Counted from the first letter of the stretch, positions 1 to 8,646 are shown. The stretch is 64,000 nt of DNA from Candidatus Bathyarchaeota archaeon (GCA_025057795.1 JANXEP010000039.1:111603-175602), one strand, 5' to 3'. Notes: a model not told the origin generated them from the sequence alone. Numbers and translations: made by a program.

Positions 1-742
1 CAACAGCCGCCAAAACCTTGTCTGGGATCTTGAATAGATCCACTAGAGTATGCGTGTGCCCTCTCAACACATCGGCTATATAGTCAAGGGGATGAGTAAC
101 AAAAGCTGGAAAGCTTGGAAACTGGGGGTAACCGAGATTTCGGAGCTCTGTGCGAAGCCTCATCGAAAAATCCATTATTTTTGGAAGCTCTAAACCCAGC
201 CTCACCATTGCCGCGTAGCTTTTCGGGCTTGCGGGCTTTTCAAGGTTTCTGAAAGCTCTAGGGACAACTTTCTCGCTCATGAATTTAACGGGATCCCTTA
301 TAAGCTCATCATACTCTTCCGCTTCCATATACGGCATGCCTTCATACGCTATTTGCGATGGAGCGTTAACGTTAAGTTCTCTGCCAGCCCATTTTGTGTA
401 CTTGTCGCCTAAGATGTCGTGAACCGTGCCGAATCCCAAAAACATCTGAGACCCTATATCATCATCCTCGGAAAATATTCGCGGAAAAGGTATAAACACG
501 CCTCCGAAACCAGCTCGGAACACATCAAAATCGAAGTCCCTGGCCACCTTCAGGACTGCCTTAAGGTTTTTATCGTAATCATAATCGTATTCATGGCAGG
601 TTATACCTGCATATTTGGCTGCAAAATAGCTTGCAGTTCCGGAGAAAGGGACACGGTCGGGCTTTTTGCATAAAATGGCGTTTTCCATTCTTCTAGCTTT
701 CTCTTTTCGTAATTCTTCAACGTTTTGAGTTGAGGAAAACAT
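1..742 (-). CDS. Uroporphyrinogen decarboxylase family protein, 5' part only
   Basis: About 247 N-terminal residues are visible; the gene runs off the left edge of the window. The early segment RRMENAILCKKPDRVPF is the usual N-terminal signature of the URO-D superfamily, which covers uroporphyrinogen decarboxylase and the MtaA/MtbA/CmuA corrinoid methyltransferases. The environmental archaeal members are mostly of the methyltransferase kind, but the visible half does not settle this. ATG at 740-742 is preceded by a purine-rich AAGGGGG site and by an A/T-rich TATA-like element at about 766-782. Function beyond the family is inference. Confidence 0.8.
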   Translation of the reverse strand, partial: MFSSTQNVEELRKEKARRMENAILCKKPDRVPFSGTASYFAAKYAGITCHEYDYDYDKNLKAVLKVARDFDFDVFRAGFGGVFIPFPRIFSEDDDIGSQMFLGFGTVHDILGDKYTKWAGRELNVNAPSQIAYEGMPYMEAEEYDELIRDPVKFMSEKVVPRAFRNLEKPASPKSYAAMVRLGLELPKIMDFSMRLRTELRNLGYPQFPSFPAFVTHPLDYIADVLRGHTHTLVDLFKIPDKVLAAV

Positions 743-804
743 GAAACCCCCTTAAACGATAATGTTTTAAAATTTAAAAGCCTTACGTGATAATGGAGAT
801 ATGT

Positions 805-1554
805 TTAACTCCTACTGTAGATGAAAAGGATCTTTTGAAGCTTTTCTCCTGCTTCGCAGAGGTTTTTTGCTCTATCATCCGGGTTTTGCATACTTTTAAG
901 AAGAGCTTCAGGCGGATAGAACCTGGATGAGACATGAATTGTTTTTACGCCTAGCTGTTTTGCCCCTTTAATGTCTTCGTCTGGGCTGTCGCCTATGTAT
1001 ATTGCCTCTTCAGCCCTAACTTGCAGCTTTTTTAGGGCTTCTTCAAAAATTTTCGGGTGGGGTTTACGCCAACCTATGTCCGCTGAAATTAGAACAGCAT
1101 TGAAGAAGTGGGTTATGCCCATCTTTCTAAGCGCCGCGTATATTAGCGGTGCGTAAGTGAAGTTGGAAATTAGGCCTAACTTGTAGTTCTCGGTGGAAAG
1201 CTTTCTCAAAAGTTTTTTGGCGCATTTCCTCATTTTAAGAGAGTTCAGATAGTCCTCAAAAAACAGGTTCACCGCAACCTTTATTCTGGAGTCTTCAGGG
1301 ACTGTTTCAAAACCTAGGCTGTTAAGCGCTTCTGAAATCCAAATAGCATTAGTAACCTCGACAAGTTTTTGATAACGGATAACCCGGTATTTTTCGTGGG
1401 CTTGGGTGTATGCCTCTAAAAACTTTTCATGCCCAACCTTGAACCCAGCCTCGCACAGGGCCCTATACAGCTTCATCTTTGAAATTTCTAAGTCATAGCC
1501 TTTAACATCCACCAAAGTTCCGATGAAATCAAATATTACAGCCCGGATAGGCAA
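805..1554 (-). CDS. HAD-superfamily hydrolase with an altered catalytic motif
   Basis: 249 residues. The haloacid-dehalogenase fold is shown by motif I (IFDFIGTLVD, residues 7-16), the SN of motif II in LGLISNFTY, the RKPHPKIF lysine segment (motif III) and motif IV YIGDSPDED (from about residue 186). Motif I keeps the nucleophile Asp9, but the second position of the DxDxT motif is Ile11. Asp there is the general acid/base of phosphatases; dehalogenases and phosphonatases carry other residues. An ordinary phosphatase role is therefore doubtful. The start is TTG. It stands alone between the URO-D gene and the nickel-chaperone pair. Substrate unknown. Confidence 0.85.
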   Translation of the reverse strand: MPIRAVIFDFIGTLVDVKGYDLEISKMKLYRALCEAGFKVGHEKFLEAYTQAHEKYRVIRYQKLVEVTNAIWISEALNSLGFETVPEDSRIKVAVNLFFEDYLNSLKMRKCAKKLLRKLSTENYKLGLISNFTYAPLIYAALRKMGITHFFNAVLISADIGWRKPHPKIFEEALKKLQVRAEEAIYIGDSPDEDIKGAKQLGVKTIHVSSRFYPPEALLKSMQNPDDRAKNLCEAGEKLQKILFIYSRS

Positions 1555-1636
1555 GTAGTGTTTCCCCGCGTTACCGCCATTTTATTCTTTTGCACAGGCC
1601 TTCTCATATAATAATGTTTAGGCGTAAAGATTCACG

Positions 1637-2374
1637 TCACTGTTTTAGGAAGTTTTTGCTTGAAACTATCTTGTCAAGTTTTTTTGCAAAATCCGTATTC
1701 AAAAGCATATCTACATGTCCCAAGGCATCTTCAATTGTTGAGTCGAAGGGTAATTCGCCGAGAAAGTCGAAACCCATGGCGGCTACTTGCTGTTTTACAT
1801 ATTGGCTTTCTTTCATTTTCATATTCTCTAAAACGCCTATCACTGGGACTTTTAAATCCGTCAACAAACCAGCCAGCTTTTTAACGGTTTCAAAAGCTAG
1901 GGGGGAGGGGGAGGTTACTATGAGGAATTCTATTCCTTTAACAAGTCTTATTATGTCGAGGGTGGCGTCGCTTATTCCTGGAGGCATATCCACTATTAGG
2001 AAGTCAAGATTGTCCCATCTTACAACAGCGAAAAGCTCTGTGAGGGCGTTTGAAATGTCCACGCCCCTTAATGGCAAAGGCTTATCATGAGAGTACGCCA
2101 CAATTGACACATACTTTAAACCGTGAACTTCAACCGGGATTACGCCCTTCTCCTCGCGCAGTTGAATTTTCCCAACGCCTAAAATGGCGTGGGTTGATGG
2201 GCTTGTAAAGTCAACATCGAAAAGCCCAACTCTATAGTTTTTTCGAGCCAAAATCAGGGAGAGGGTTGACGCCACAAGGCTTTTGCCAACTCCGCCTTTA
2301 CCGCCAGAAACCGCCAATATGCGCTTTACATGATTTAACCTTTCATTTATCATGCTGACCCGCGGATCCAGCAA
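1637..2374 (-). CDS. Mrp/MinD-type P-loop ATPase, probable HypB partner of HypA
   Basis: 245 residues. The deviant Walker A GGKGGVGKS lies at residues 24-32, followed by DVDFTSPSTH and VDMPPGISDATL, all typical of the Mrp/MinD family. The CxxC of iron-sulfur carrier Mrp proteins is not seen. The gene begins with TTG a few bases after the hypA stop, with GGAG nine bases upstream, so the two are co-transcribed and probably translationally coupled. In Thermococcus a Mrp/MinD-type ATPase replaces the GTPase HypB and drives HypA-mediated nickel insertion into [NiFe] hydrogenase. The pairing here suggests the same role. No hydrogenase genes are in the window. Confidence 0.75.
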   Translation of the reverse strand: MLDPRVSMINERLNHVKRILAVSGGKGGVGKSLVASTLSLILARKNYRVGLFDVDFTSPSTHAILGVGKIQLREEKGVIPVEVHGLKYVSIVAYSHDKPLPLRGVDISNALTELFAVVRWDNLDFLIVDMPPGISDATLDIIRLVKGIEFLIVTSPSPLAFETVKKLAGLLTDLKVPVIGVLENMKMKESQYVKQQVAAMGFDFLGELPFDSTIEDALGHVDMLLNTDFAKKLDKIVSSKNFLKQ

Positions 2375-2375
2375 G

Positions 2376-2774
2376 CTATTTCTCTCCTTTTATGCTTTCA
2401 AGCCATATGCCTCTTCCTTGCAGAAACTCAAAGTCTGGGCTGCCACATTTGGGGCATTTAATGTAGGCGTGTATGGTTTCTGGAATGAAATGTATTGCCT
2501 CGGCCGAATTCTCGCTCAGTAGAGCTTCGCTGAAGATCCACTCGTACCCGCAGACCCTACATTTTAGCCTAGCTTTTACCGTTTCTATGGTGAATTTTGC
2601 CTTTTTTAAAATGCCTGTTTTAAGCTGTGATAGGGCAAACTTGAAAATTTTAAGGTCAACATGCTGCAGTTCGCCAACCTTAATTTTGACCATGCTAACC
2701 GCTTTTAATCCTTCATTTTCCGCTATTTGGGAAACCGCCGAAATCACTGCTTCAGCTAAAGCCCACTCGTGCAT
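2376..2774 (-). CDS. hypA: HypA nickel metallochaperone
   Basis: 132 residues from the chosen start. HypA binds nickel through its N-terminal Met-His-Glu, so the ATG at 2772-2774 (protein begins MHEWALAEAV) is preferred over a GTG 15 bases upstream. GGAG at nine bases from this ATG supports the choice. The zinc site is CRVCGYEW followed about 30 residues later by CPKCGSPDF. HypA delivers nickel to [NiFe]-hydrogenase precursors in the cytoplasm. It is followed directly by the Mrp/MinD-type ATPase gene. Confidence 0.9.
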   Translation of the reverse strand: MHEWALAEAVISAVSQIAENEGLKAVSMVKIKVGELQHVDLKIFKFALSQLKTGILKKAKFTIETVKARLKCRVCGYEWIFSEALLSENSAEAIHFIPETIHAYIKCPKCGSPDFEFLQGRGIWLESIKGEK

Positions 2775-2901
2775 AAGGGAAGTCTCCACGTGGCTTAATT
2801 TAAAAATATTGCAGAATCATATTGTAACGAAGCCTTCAGTCCTCCAAAAAGGAAAGATTCAAACAGTTCTTTTTAGTTTAACCTTTATGTGAGCATCTTA
2901 A

Positions 2902-3753
2902 ATGAGTAGAGTAGCCATAATAAAAGGCCCAAACTCTATTGTGTCAACTGTTAAAGCCCTTGAAATGATAAAAGGGGAGCTGGATCACATTTTATCCGCT
3001 GAAAAGCCGATTTTGGTTAAGCCCAACTACATAAATGCTCAGCATCCCTCAACTGGAATCACAACAGACAGCAGAGTCGTGGAAGGAATTGTTAAATTCC
3101 TAAAGGATAATGGGAAAAGCAACATTGTTATCGGCGAGGGAAGCGGATTTGCAGACACATTCCAAGCTTTCAAAGTTGCTGGGATAGATAAGGTTGCCGA
3201 AAGATGGAATGTCAAACTAGTCGACTTGAACAAAGATGTTTTTGTTGAGGTTTATCCGCCAAATCCGCTGTCGCTAAAGAAGGTTAAAGTTGCAAAGACC
3301 GCCCATGAAAGCCTAATAATAAGCGTTCCAAAACTAAAACTCCACAGAATGACCACGGTAACGCTGGGCTTAAAAAACATGATGGGAGCCCTAGCCTATA
3401 AAGGCAGAATGCACGATGGACATCTAAGCGAAAACATCGCCGACTTAGCATCGGTGTTGAAGCCGAGCCTAACGGTGATCGACGGAATAATCGCAGGAGA
3501 AGGACATGAAACAAGCGGAAACCCTGTGGAAATGAACCTTGTCATCGCGGGCGCAGACCCCGTGGCTGTTGACGCTGTAGGAGCGGCAGTCATGGGCGTG
3601 TCGCCTCAAGAAGTTAAACATTTGGTTCTGGCGGAGAAAAAGGGACTTGGAACATGCAACTTGGATAGGATAGAGATTTTAGGCGAAAAAATAGAAAGCG
3701 TGAAGCGAAACTTTAGAAGATCTCTCGTTTCGAGGCTGCTTTCATATTTCTAA
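2902..3753 (+). CDS. DUF362 domain protein
   Basis: 283 residues, soluble, no signal peptide. The DUF362 signature segments are present: ILVKPNYI near residue 45, VIGEGSG near 75, the central PKLKLHRMTTVTLGLKN stretch, and GADPVAVDAVGAAVMG in the C-terminal third. DUF362 proteins are often fused or adjacent to ferredoxins; this copy has no cysteine-cluster domain. Biochemical role unknown. It faces away from hypA and toward the Lrp regulator. Its stop codon lies in a 14-bp tandem duplication. Confidence 0.8.
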   Translation: MSRVAIIKGPNSIVSTVKALEMIKGELDHILSAEKPILVKPNYINAQHPSTGITTDSRVVEGIVKFLKDNGKSNIVIGEGSGFADTFQAFKVAGIDKVAERWNVKLVDLNKDVFVEVYPPNPLSLKKVKVAKTAHESLIISVPKLKLHRMTTVTLGLKNMMGALAYKGRMHDGHLSENIADLASVLKPSLTVIDGIIAGEGHETSGNPVEMNLVIAGADPVAVDAVGAAVMGVSPQEVKHLVLAEKKGLGTCNLDRIEILGEKIESVKRNFRRSLVSRLLSYF

Positions 3754-3777
3754 ATATCTAAATCTAAATATCTAAAT
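3750..3777. repeat. Exact tandem duplication of a 14-bp A/T-rich unit
   Basis: CTAAATATCTAAAT occurs twice without a gap, starting at the DUF362 stop codon and running into the short space before the convergent Lrp gene. It is probably replication slippage in a non-coding tail. No function is implied. Confidence 0.8.
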
Positions 3778-3795
3778 TTTCTAATGGAAACGTTT

Positions 3796-4206
3796 CTACC
3801 AGCTTCGAAGAACTATCATGGTGTTTGTGTTTAAAACGCCTTCAATTTTGCGGATTTTCTCTACACATTCATTAACCTCAGAAATATCTGAAGCGGATAT
3901 TATGACTGCTATGTCGTACTCGCCGGTAACCTCATATACCTTTTTAACGTTTGGCGTCGCGGTAAGAGTTGCTGAAATTTTTGACGTCGGAATGGAGGGG
4001 TTTACTGAGATTAGAGATAGCGCTTCAGCCCCTTCTGGAAGCCCTGTTTCCACGGTGAACCTTCTGATAACTCCAGACCCCATCAACCTTTTGACCCTTA
4101 GCCTAACGGCCCCCTCTGAAAGCCCTACTCGCTTGGCAATATCTCTGTAGGTGGACCTCCCATCTTGCCTTAGAATTTTAATAATTTCTTTATCAAGCGT
4201 ATCCAT
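3796..4206 (-). CDS. Lrp/AsnC-family transcription regulator
   Basis: 136 residues: an N-terminal winged helix-turn-helix (STYRDIAKRVGLSEGAVRLRVKRL, residues 18-41), then a RAM/AsnC effector domain with the alternating strands TPNVKKVYEVTGEYDIAVII. Such proteins form dimers and octamers and often sense amino acids. It is divergent from the dapA lysine operon, with only about 130 bp between. An AT-centred palindrome in that space could serve as its operator. A lysine or related amino acid is the obvious candidate ligand, by inference from position only. Confidence 0.9.
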   Translation of the reverse strand: MDTLDKEIIKILRQDGRSTYRDIAKRVGLSEGAVRLRVKRLMGSGVIRRFTVETGLPEGAEALSLISVNPSIPTSKISATLTATPNVKKVYEVTGEYDIAVIISASDISEVNECVEKIRKIEGVLNTNTMIVLRSW

Positions 4207-4240
4207 GTTTTCAGCTCTTTTTACGCTTTTAGCAGTTTTA

Positions 4241-4255
4241 TTACTAAAACAGTAA
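4241..4255. promoter_or_regulatory. Candidate Lrp-type operator between the regulator and dapA
   Basis: TTACTAAAACAGTAA: two perfect 5-bp inverted arms around a 5-base A-rich centre, the usual 15-bp layout of Lrp/AsnC operators. It lies 35 bases upstream of the Lrp start codon and about 25 bp upstream of the dapA TATA box, so it could act on both genes. Confidence 0.45.
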
Positions 4256-4279
4256 AATAAGCTTTACTAAATCCGAAAA

Positions 4280-4290
4280 CTTTATAAAAA
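4280..4290 (+). promoter_or_regulatory. TATA box of the dapA operon
   Basis: CTTTATAAAAA fits an archaeal TATA box and would place the transcript start near 4314, giving a leader of about 25 bases with GGTGA before the TTG start of dapA. Confidence 0.6.
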
Positions 4291-4338
4291 ATGCTGACGT
4301 CTCAATGCTAGGTCAGTCAAGAGAACGGTGATTAAAAA

Positions 4339-5370
4339 TTGTTTAAGGGATGTTATACGGCGCTGATAACGCCTATGCTAAACAATTATAAAATAGATGT
4401 TAAAGGACTTGAAGCCCTCGTGGAGTTTCAAATATCCCAAGGCGTGAGCGGAATCCTAGCTGTGGGGACAACAGGCGAAAGTGCAACCTTAGATCTTGAT
4501 GAACAAATTAGTTTTATAAAGAAGGTTTACGAGTGCGCTGGTGGACGAAGCTTGGTGATAGCTGGGACAGGCTCTAGCTGCACCCATAAAACCATGGAAG
4601 CCACTAAAAAGGCATACGAAATAGGGGTTAGAGCAGTCCTTCTTGTAGACCCGTACTATAATGGGCCAAGCTCCTTGGAAATAAGGCGCGAGTACATAGC
4701 GCCAATAGCTGAGAAATTTCCAGAAGTCCAAGTGATCCCCTACGTGATTCCAGCAAGAACAGGAACCCAGCTTCTTCCTCAAGATCTAGCTATACTTCAC
4801 CATAATTACCAGAACGTTAGGGCCGTGAAAGAAGCCACAGGTGATTTTGAAAACATGAAGCTAACAAGGAAACTCTGTGGGGAAAATTTTGACATCTTAT
4901 CAGGAGACGATGACAAAACCTTTAAGATGATGACAGATCCGGCTATAAGGGCGTCAGGCGTAATCTCAGTTGTCTCTAACGTGGCGCCAGCTGCCGTTCA
5001 GCGCATGACAAGCCTCGTTTTGGAAGGAAAAACTAAGGAAGCAGAGGATTTATGTAATAGGCTGAATCCTCTCTTCCAAATAGTAACTGTAAAAACGACC
5101 GAAGAAACACCTTTTGGAAACACCTTAGTCAGGGCGAGAAACCCGCTTCCATTTAAGACATTAATGAACATTTTGGGCATGCCTGCTGGACCACTGAGGC
5201 CGCCCCTCGGTAAGATGACGCGGAAAGGATTAGAGATAGTCATTAAAGCGGCAAGAGAGGTTTACGAGAAAAGTCCCGATATACTTAGGCCGGTTGAAGA
5301 TTTCTTTGAGGTAGACCTTTCAGAAAGGCTTTACAACGAGAAGTCTTGGAAGGGGTTAAGCTATGGTTAG
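4339..5370 (+). CDS. dapA: 4-hydroxy-tetrahydrodipicolinate synthase (DapA family)
   Basis: 343 residues, TIM barrel of the DapA/NAL family. It carries GTTGES (phosphate/carboxylate binding, residues 43-48), Tyr and Arg in IPYVIPART and the Schiff-base lysine in VKEATGD. It condenses aspartate semialdehyde with pyruvate in the first committed lysine step. The protein is about 45 residues longer than bacterial DapA, mostly at the C-terminus. The start is TTG at 4339 with GGTGA eight bases upstream. It is the first gene of the six-gene lysine operon and overlaps dapB by 8 bp. Other family members use different aldehydes, but the operon makes DapA by far the likeliest. Confidence 0.9.
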   Translation: MFKGCYTALITPMLNNYKIDVKGLEALVEFQISQGVSGILAVGTTGESATLDLDEQISFIKKVYECAGGRSLVIAGTGSSCTHKTMEATKKAYEIGVRAVLLVDPYYNGPSSLEIRREYIAPIAEKFPEVQVIPYVIPARTGTQLLPQDLAILHHNYQNVRAVKEATGDFENMKLTRKLCGENFDILSGDDDKTFKMMTDPAIRASGVISVVSNVAPAAVQRMTSLVLEGKTKEAEDLCNRLNPLFQIVTVKTTEETPFGNTLVRARNPLPFKTLMNILGMPAGPLRPPLGKMTRKGLEIVIKAAREVYEKSPDILRPVEDFFEVDLSERLYNEKSWKGLSYG

Positions 5371-6154
5371 GCTTTGCGTCGCAGGTGCCACTGGAAGAAT
5401 GGGAAGCACTCTCTTACGGGAAGCCCTAAACAGAGGTTTCGAAATAGTGGGAGCATTAGCCGCACCCAATGAACCAAGCATTGGAAAAACTCTCCGCGAA
5501 CTTGGAATATGCAGCCTAGACCTTGTGGTGGTAGACCCCTCAAAGCTGCAGGACGCGGCTAGAAATGCAGACGTGTATGCCAGCTTCACTTCACCAAAGG
5601 CTGAGCTTGAAAATATACCAAGAGTGGCGGATATGGGAAAACGCATAGTTATGGGGACGACGGGCTTCACTGATGAAGAGTTTAACAGGCTTAAGGAATA
5701 CACGGCGAAACGTGTGCCCGCCGTTTTCGCTCCCAACTTCTCGATTGGAGTAAACTTCATGCTAAAACTGTTGAAAACGTTAAAGGCTTTGCCCAAGGAC
5801 TATGACGTAAGTGTAGTAGAAGCCCATCACGTGGGGAAAAAGGACGCGCCAAGTGGAACCGCGCTTTCCATAGCTAAACTAATCTCAGAAGTAAGGGGCT
5901 ATAGGCAGACAGTTTACGGAAGGGAGGGGATAAGCCCAAGAAAGCCTGAAGAAATAGAAGTGGTTTCCGTTCGAGGCGGCGGAATCCCTGGAATCCACAA
6001 AATTATAGTTGCAGGTGTACATGACATGATAACCATTGAGCACACAGCCTTCTCAAGAAGCGTTTTCGCCCTCGGAGCCCTCTACGCTGCGGAATGGCTG
6101 ATGAGGCAAACGAAGCCCGGCGTGTACTCCATGGAAGACGTCTTGGAGGCCTAA
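5363..6154 (+). CDS. dapB: 4-hydroxy-tetrahydrodipicolinate reductase
   Basis: 263 residues. The N-terminal Rossmann motif VAGATGRMG (residues 6-14), the central GTTGFTDEEF and the catalytic/substrate segment EAHHVGKKDAPSGTA are diagnostic of DapB. It reduces the DapA product with NAD(P)H. It overlaps the end of dapA and is followed four bases later by the aspartokinase gene. Length is normal for the family. Confidence 0.95.
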   Translation: MVRLCVAGATGRMGSTLLREALNRGFEIVGALAAPNEPSIGKTLRELGICSLDLVVVDPSKLQDAARNADVYASFTSPKAELENIPRVADMGKRIVMGTTGFTDEEFNRLKEYTAKRVPAVFAPNFSIGVNFMLKLLKTLKALPKDYDVSVVEAHHVGKKDAPSGTALSIAKLISEVRGYRQTVYGREGISPRKPEEIEVVSVRGGGIPGIHKIIVAGVHDMITIEHTAFSRSVFALGALYAAEWLMRQTKPGVYSMEDVLEA

Positions 6155-6158
6155 CGAA

Positions 6159-7370
6159 ATGGAAGCCGCAACAAAGAGGGTTGTTGTAAAATTCGGAGGC
6201 GGCGAGCTTACCTCCGGAAAAGCCTACAGAGAGGCAGCGAAAATGGTTAAGGAGTCAGGGTTCAAGGAGATAGTCGTCGTAGTCTCCGCCATGAAGGGGG
6301 TAACCGACAACCTGATAAAATGTATAGCTGAAGCAGGAGAAGCTGAAGATGCAGATTATTCTGATGTTGTAGCTATGGGTGAAAGAATCAGCGCAAGAAT
6401 TTTCTGCTCCGCCTTAAAATCTTTAGGGGTGCGCGCCGCTTACTTTGACCCTCAGCAGGAAAGGTGGCCGATAATAACAGATTCTAACTTTAAAGACGCC
6501 ACACCAGACGTTAATGAAACAAGACGTAGAGTCAAGAAGTACCTTGAGCCACTCTTGAGAGATTGTGTTCCCGTTGTCTGCGGTTTCATAGGTAAAGACA
6601 AAAATGGGCGTATAACAACCTTGGGCAGGGGCGGAAGCGACATAACAGCCACTCTGTTGGGCAACTGCCTTAAGGCTGATGAAGTTATCCTCGTCAAAAA
6701 CACCAGCGGTGTTTTGTCAGCAGACCCTAAAATTGTCCCGGATGCTAAACCCTTGGACAGAATAACCATAGAAGAAATGTTCTCCCTCGCCCAAGGGGGC
6801 GCAAAAATAATACATCCAGAAGCCCTAAAGTACAAGCTTCCAAGACAAAAGTTAAGGGTTGTGATGTTCCAAGATAGCTTGTCATCAGGCGGAACGGAAA
6901 TAGTTGGGGTTTTTAAGGCTAACCCCATAGAAATAAGGAAGCATTATGGATTGTCCGCTATAACCCTTGTGGGAGAGGTAAGCCCATCCAACCTAAACAA
7001 GGTTTTTCCAGTTTTTGATGGAAGAAAAATTTTCGGAATGGGCACGAGTAGAAACTCAATAACAATTTTTGTGGATTCTAAAAATCCCATGCGCGTTGTC
7101 AACCAAATATGCCGACTAAACTATTTCAAGGCTGTCAGCCTCCGGGAAAATGTAGCAGCAATAGAGCTTGTAAGCCCGAACTTCATCGACTCCCCAGGAT
7201 GGGTTGCAAAAGCATCTGGAGCCTTGGCTGAAAAAAGAATTAACATACTGGAGGTTATAACGAATAAAGCTTCAATCACCATCTTTGTAGACAAGGATAA
7301 AATGGAGGAAGCTTTAACTGCCATAAAAACAAAATTAGGCGAAAACATTGGACTGGAGAAGCATGATTAA
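6159..7370 (+). CDS. Aspartokinase of the lysine operon
   Basis: 403 residues: amino-acid-kinase domain (to about residue 250), then two C-terminal ACT segments (around 265-330 and 345-400). It phosphorylates aspartate, the entry to lysine, threonine and methionine. Supporting motifs are TTLGRGGSDITAT and WPIITDSNF. The ATP-phosphate loop reads VKFGGGELTS rather than the usual KFGG(T/S)S, a deviation from its paralogue at 11806. ACT domains suggest feedback inhibition, probably by lysine given the operon. The closest relative within the window is the 11806 copy, not the longer one in the threonine operon. Confidence 0.88.
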   Translation: MEAATKRVVVKFGGGELTSGKAYREAAKMVKESGFKEIVVVVSAMKGVTDNLIKCIAEAGEAEDADYSDVVAMGERISARIFCSALKSLGVRAAYFDPQQERWPIITDSNFKDATPDVNETRRRVKKYLEPLLRDCVPVVCGFIGKDKNGRITTLGRGGSDITATLLGNCLKADEVILVKNTSGVLSADPKIVPDAKPLDRITIEEMFSLAQGGAKIIHPEALKYKLPRQKLRVVMFQDSLSSGGTEIVGVFKANPIEIRKHYGLSAITLVGEVSPSNLNKVFPVFDGRKIFGMGTSRNSITIFVDSKNPMRVVNQICRLNYFKAVSLRENVAAIELVSPNFIDSPGWVAKASGALAEKRINILEVITNKASITIFVDKDKMEEALTAIKTKLGENIGLEKHD

Positions 7371-8646
7371 AAGCCCGCTGGAAAACGTTAACGGGGAACT
7401 ATACATAGACGGCGTTTCCACCTTAAAACTTGCAGATACGTTTGACACGCCCCTGTATGTCATAAGCGAGAAAAAAATAAGAGAAAACTATAGACACCTA
7501 GCCAGCGCCTTTTCAAAAAACTACAGCAAAACGAGGATTTTGTACTCTGCCAAGGCAAACACGAACATTTCCATTTTAAAAATCCTGAAAAGTGAAGGAG
7601 CAGGCATAGACACGGTAAGCCCCGGCGAAATATTCCTGACGCTTGAAGCGGGTTTTTCACCAGACGAAATCCTTTATACTGGAACAAGCGTAAGCGACAC
7701 GGAGTTAGCTTACGCCTTGGAGAAGGGTGTAAATATTAATGTGGACTCGTTTTCACAACTTGTGAGGCTGCTGAAAATAGCTGTTCCTCCGGTTCTTTCG
7801 GTTAGAATAAACACGGAGTTCGGCGCGGGGCATCACGAATATACTGTAACAGCTGGAAAAGTTTCAAAGTTCGGTGTCGACGAAGAAACAGCCATAAAAA
7901 TTTATAGAATGGCTAGGGATTCGGGTGTAAAAAGGTTCGGAATTCACATGCATATAGGCTCAGGCATAATGCAGGTTGACCCATTCATAAAGTCTGCAGA
8001 AAGATTGTTTGAGGTGGCTAACAAAGTTCGCGAGCAGCTAGGCCTATCTTTTGACTTTATTGACCTTGGAGGGGGTATAGGCGTTCCATATAAACTCGAC
8101 GAAAAGGAAATCGACATAGAAGATTTCGCAAGGAAACTAACAGACCTCTTTAAGAGCAAAATTGAGGAATACTCGCTTGGCCAGCCCGAGCTTTGGCTTG
8201 AACCTGGCAGATACTTGGTGGCCGAGTCATGCATCTTGCTTACTAGGGTTAACACGGTGAAAATAACACCTTACAAGAAGTTTGTCGGCGTGGACGCGGG
8301 CTTTAACACGTTGATAAGACCCGCCATGTACGGGTCATACCACCACATACTCGTTGCTAATAGGCTTAATGAGGTGTTAACAGAAAAATATGACGTGGTG
8401 GGTCCCATCTGTGAGTCTGGAGATGTGCTGGCGAAAGACCGCCCTCTCCCCCCAATCTCTGAAGGCGACCTTCTGGCCATACTGAATGCTGGAGCTTACG
8501 GTTATTCTATGAGTTCCCAGTACAACTCTAGGCCGAGGGCAGCTGAAGTCTTAGTGAAGGACGGCCATTACGAAGTGGTGAGAGAGAGAGAAACATTTCA
8601 AGACTTGGTTAGGGGGCAAAAATCGGCTTCATGGTTAAAGGGTTAA
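7363..8646 (+). CDS. lysA: Diaminopimelate decarboxylase
   Basis: 427 residues from ATG at 7363 (MIKSPLENVNGEL), preceded by GGAG and overlapping the aspartokinase stop by 8 bases; a TTG 15 bases upstream is less likely. It is a fold-III PLP enzyme: PLP lysine in ILYSAKANTN, GIHMHIGSG in the barrel, the glycine-rich DLGGGIG, and the cysteine of GPICESGDVL. It makes L-lysine from meso-diaminopimelate, the last step of the pathway. The overlap with dapF is 16 bp. Confidence 0.95.
   Translation: MIKSPLENVNGELYIDGVSTLKLADTFDTPLYVISEKKIRENYRHLASAFSKNYSKTRILYSAKANTNISILKILKSEGAGIDTVSPGEIFLTLEAGFSPDEILYTGTSVSDTELAYALEKGVNINVDSFSQLVRLLKIAVPPVLSVRINTEFGAGHHEYTVTAGKVSKFGVDEETAIKIYRMARDSGVKRFGIHMHIGSGIMQVDPFIKSAERLFEVANKVREQLGLSFDFIDLGGGIGVPYKLDEKEIDIEDFARKLTDLFKSKIEEYSLGQPELWLEPGRYLVAESCILLTRVNTVKITPYKKFVGVDAGFNTLIRPAMYGSYHHILVANRLNEVLTEKYDVVGPICESGDVLAKDRPLPPISEGDLLAILNAGAYGYSMSSQYNSRPRAAEVLVKDGHYEVVRERETFQDLVRGQKSASWLKG

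Noticed and set aside
419..673. Plus-strand ORF of 84 codons
   Set aside because: Antisense to the URO-D family gene, which has family motifs; no recognisable protein features.
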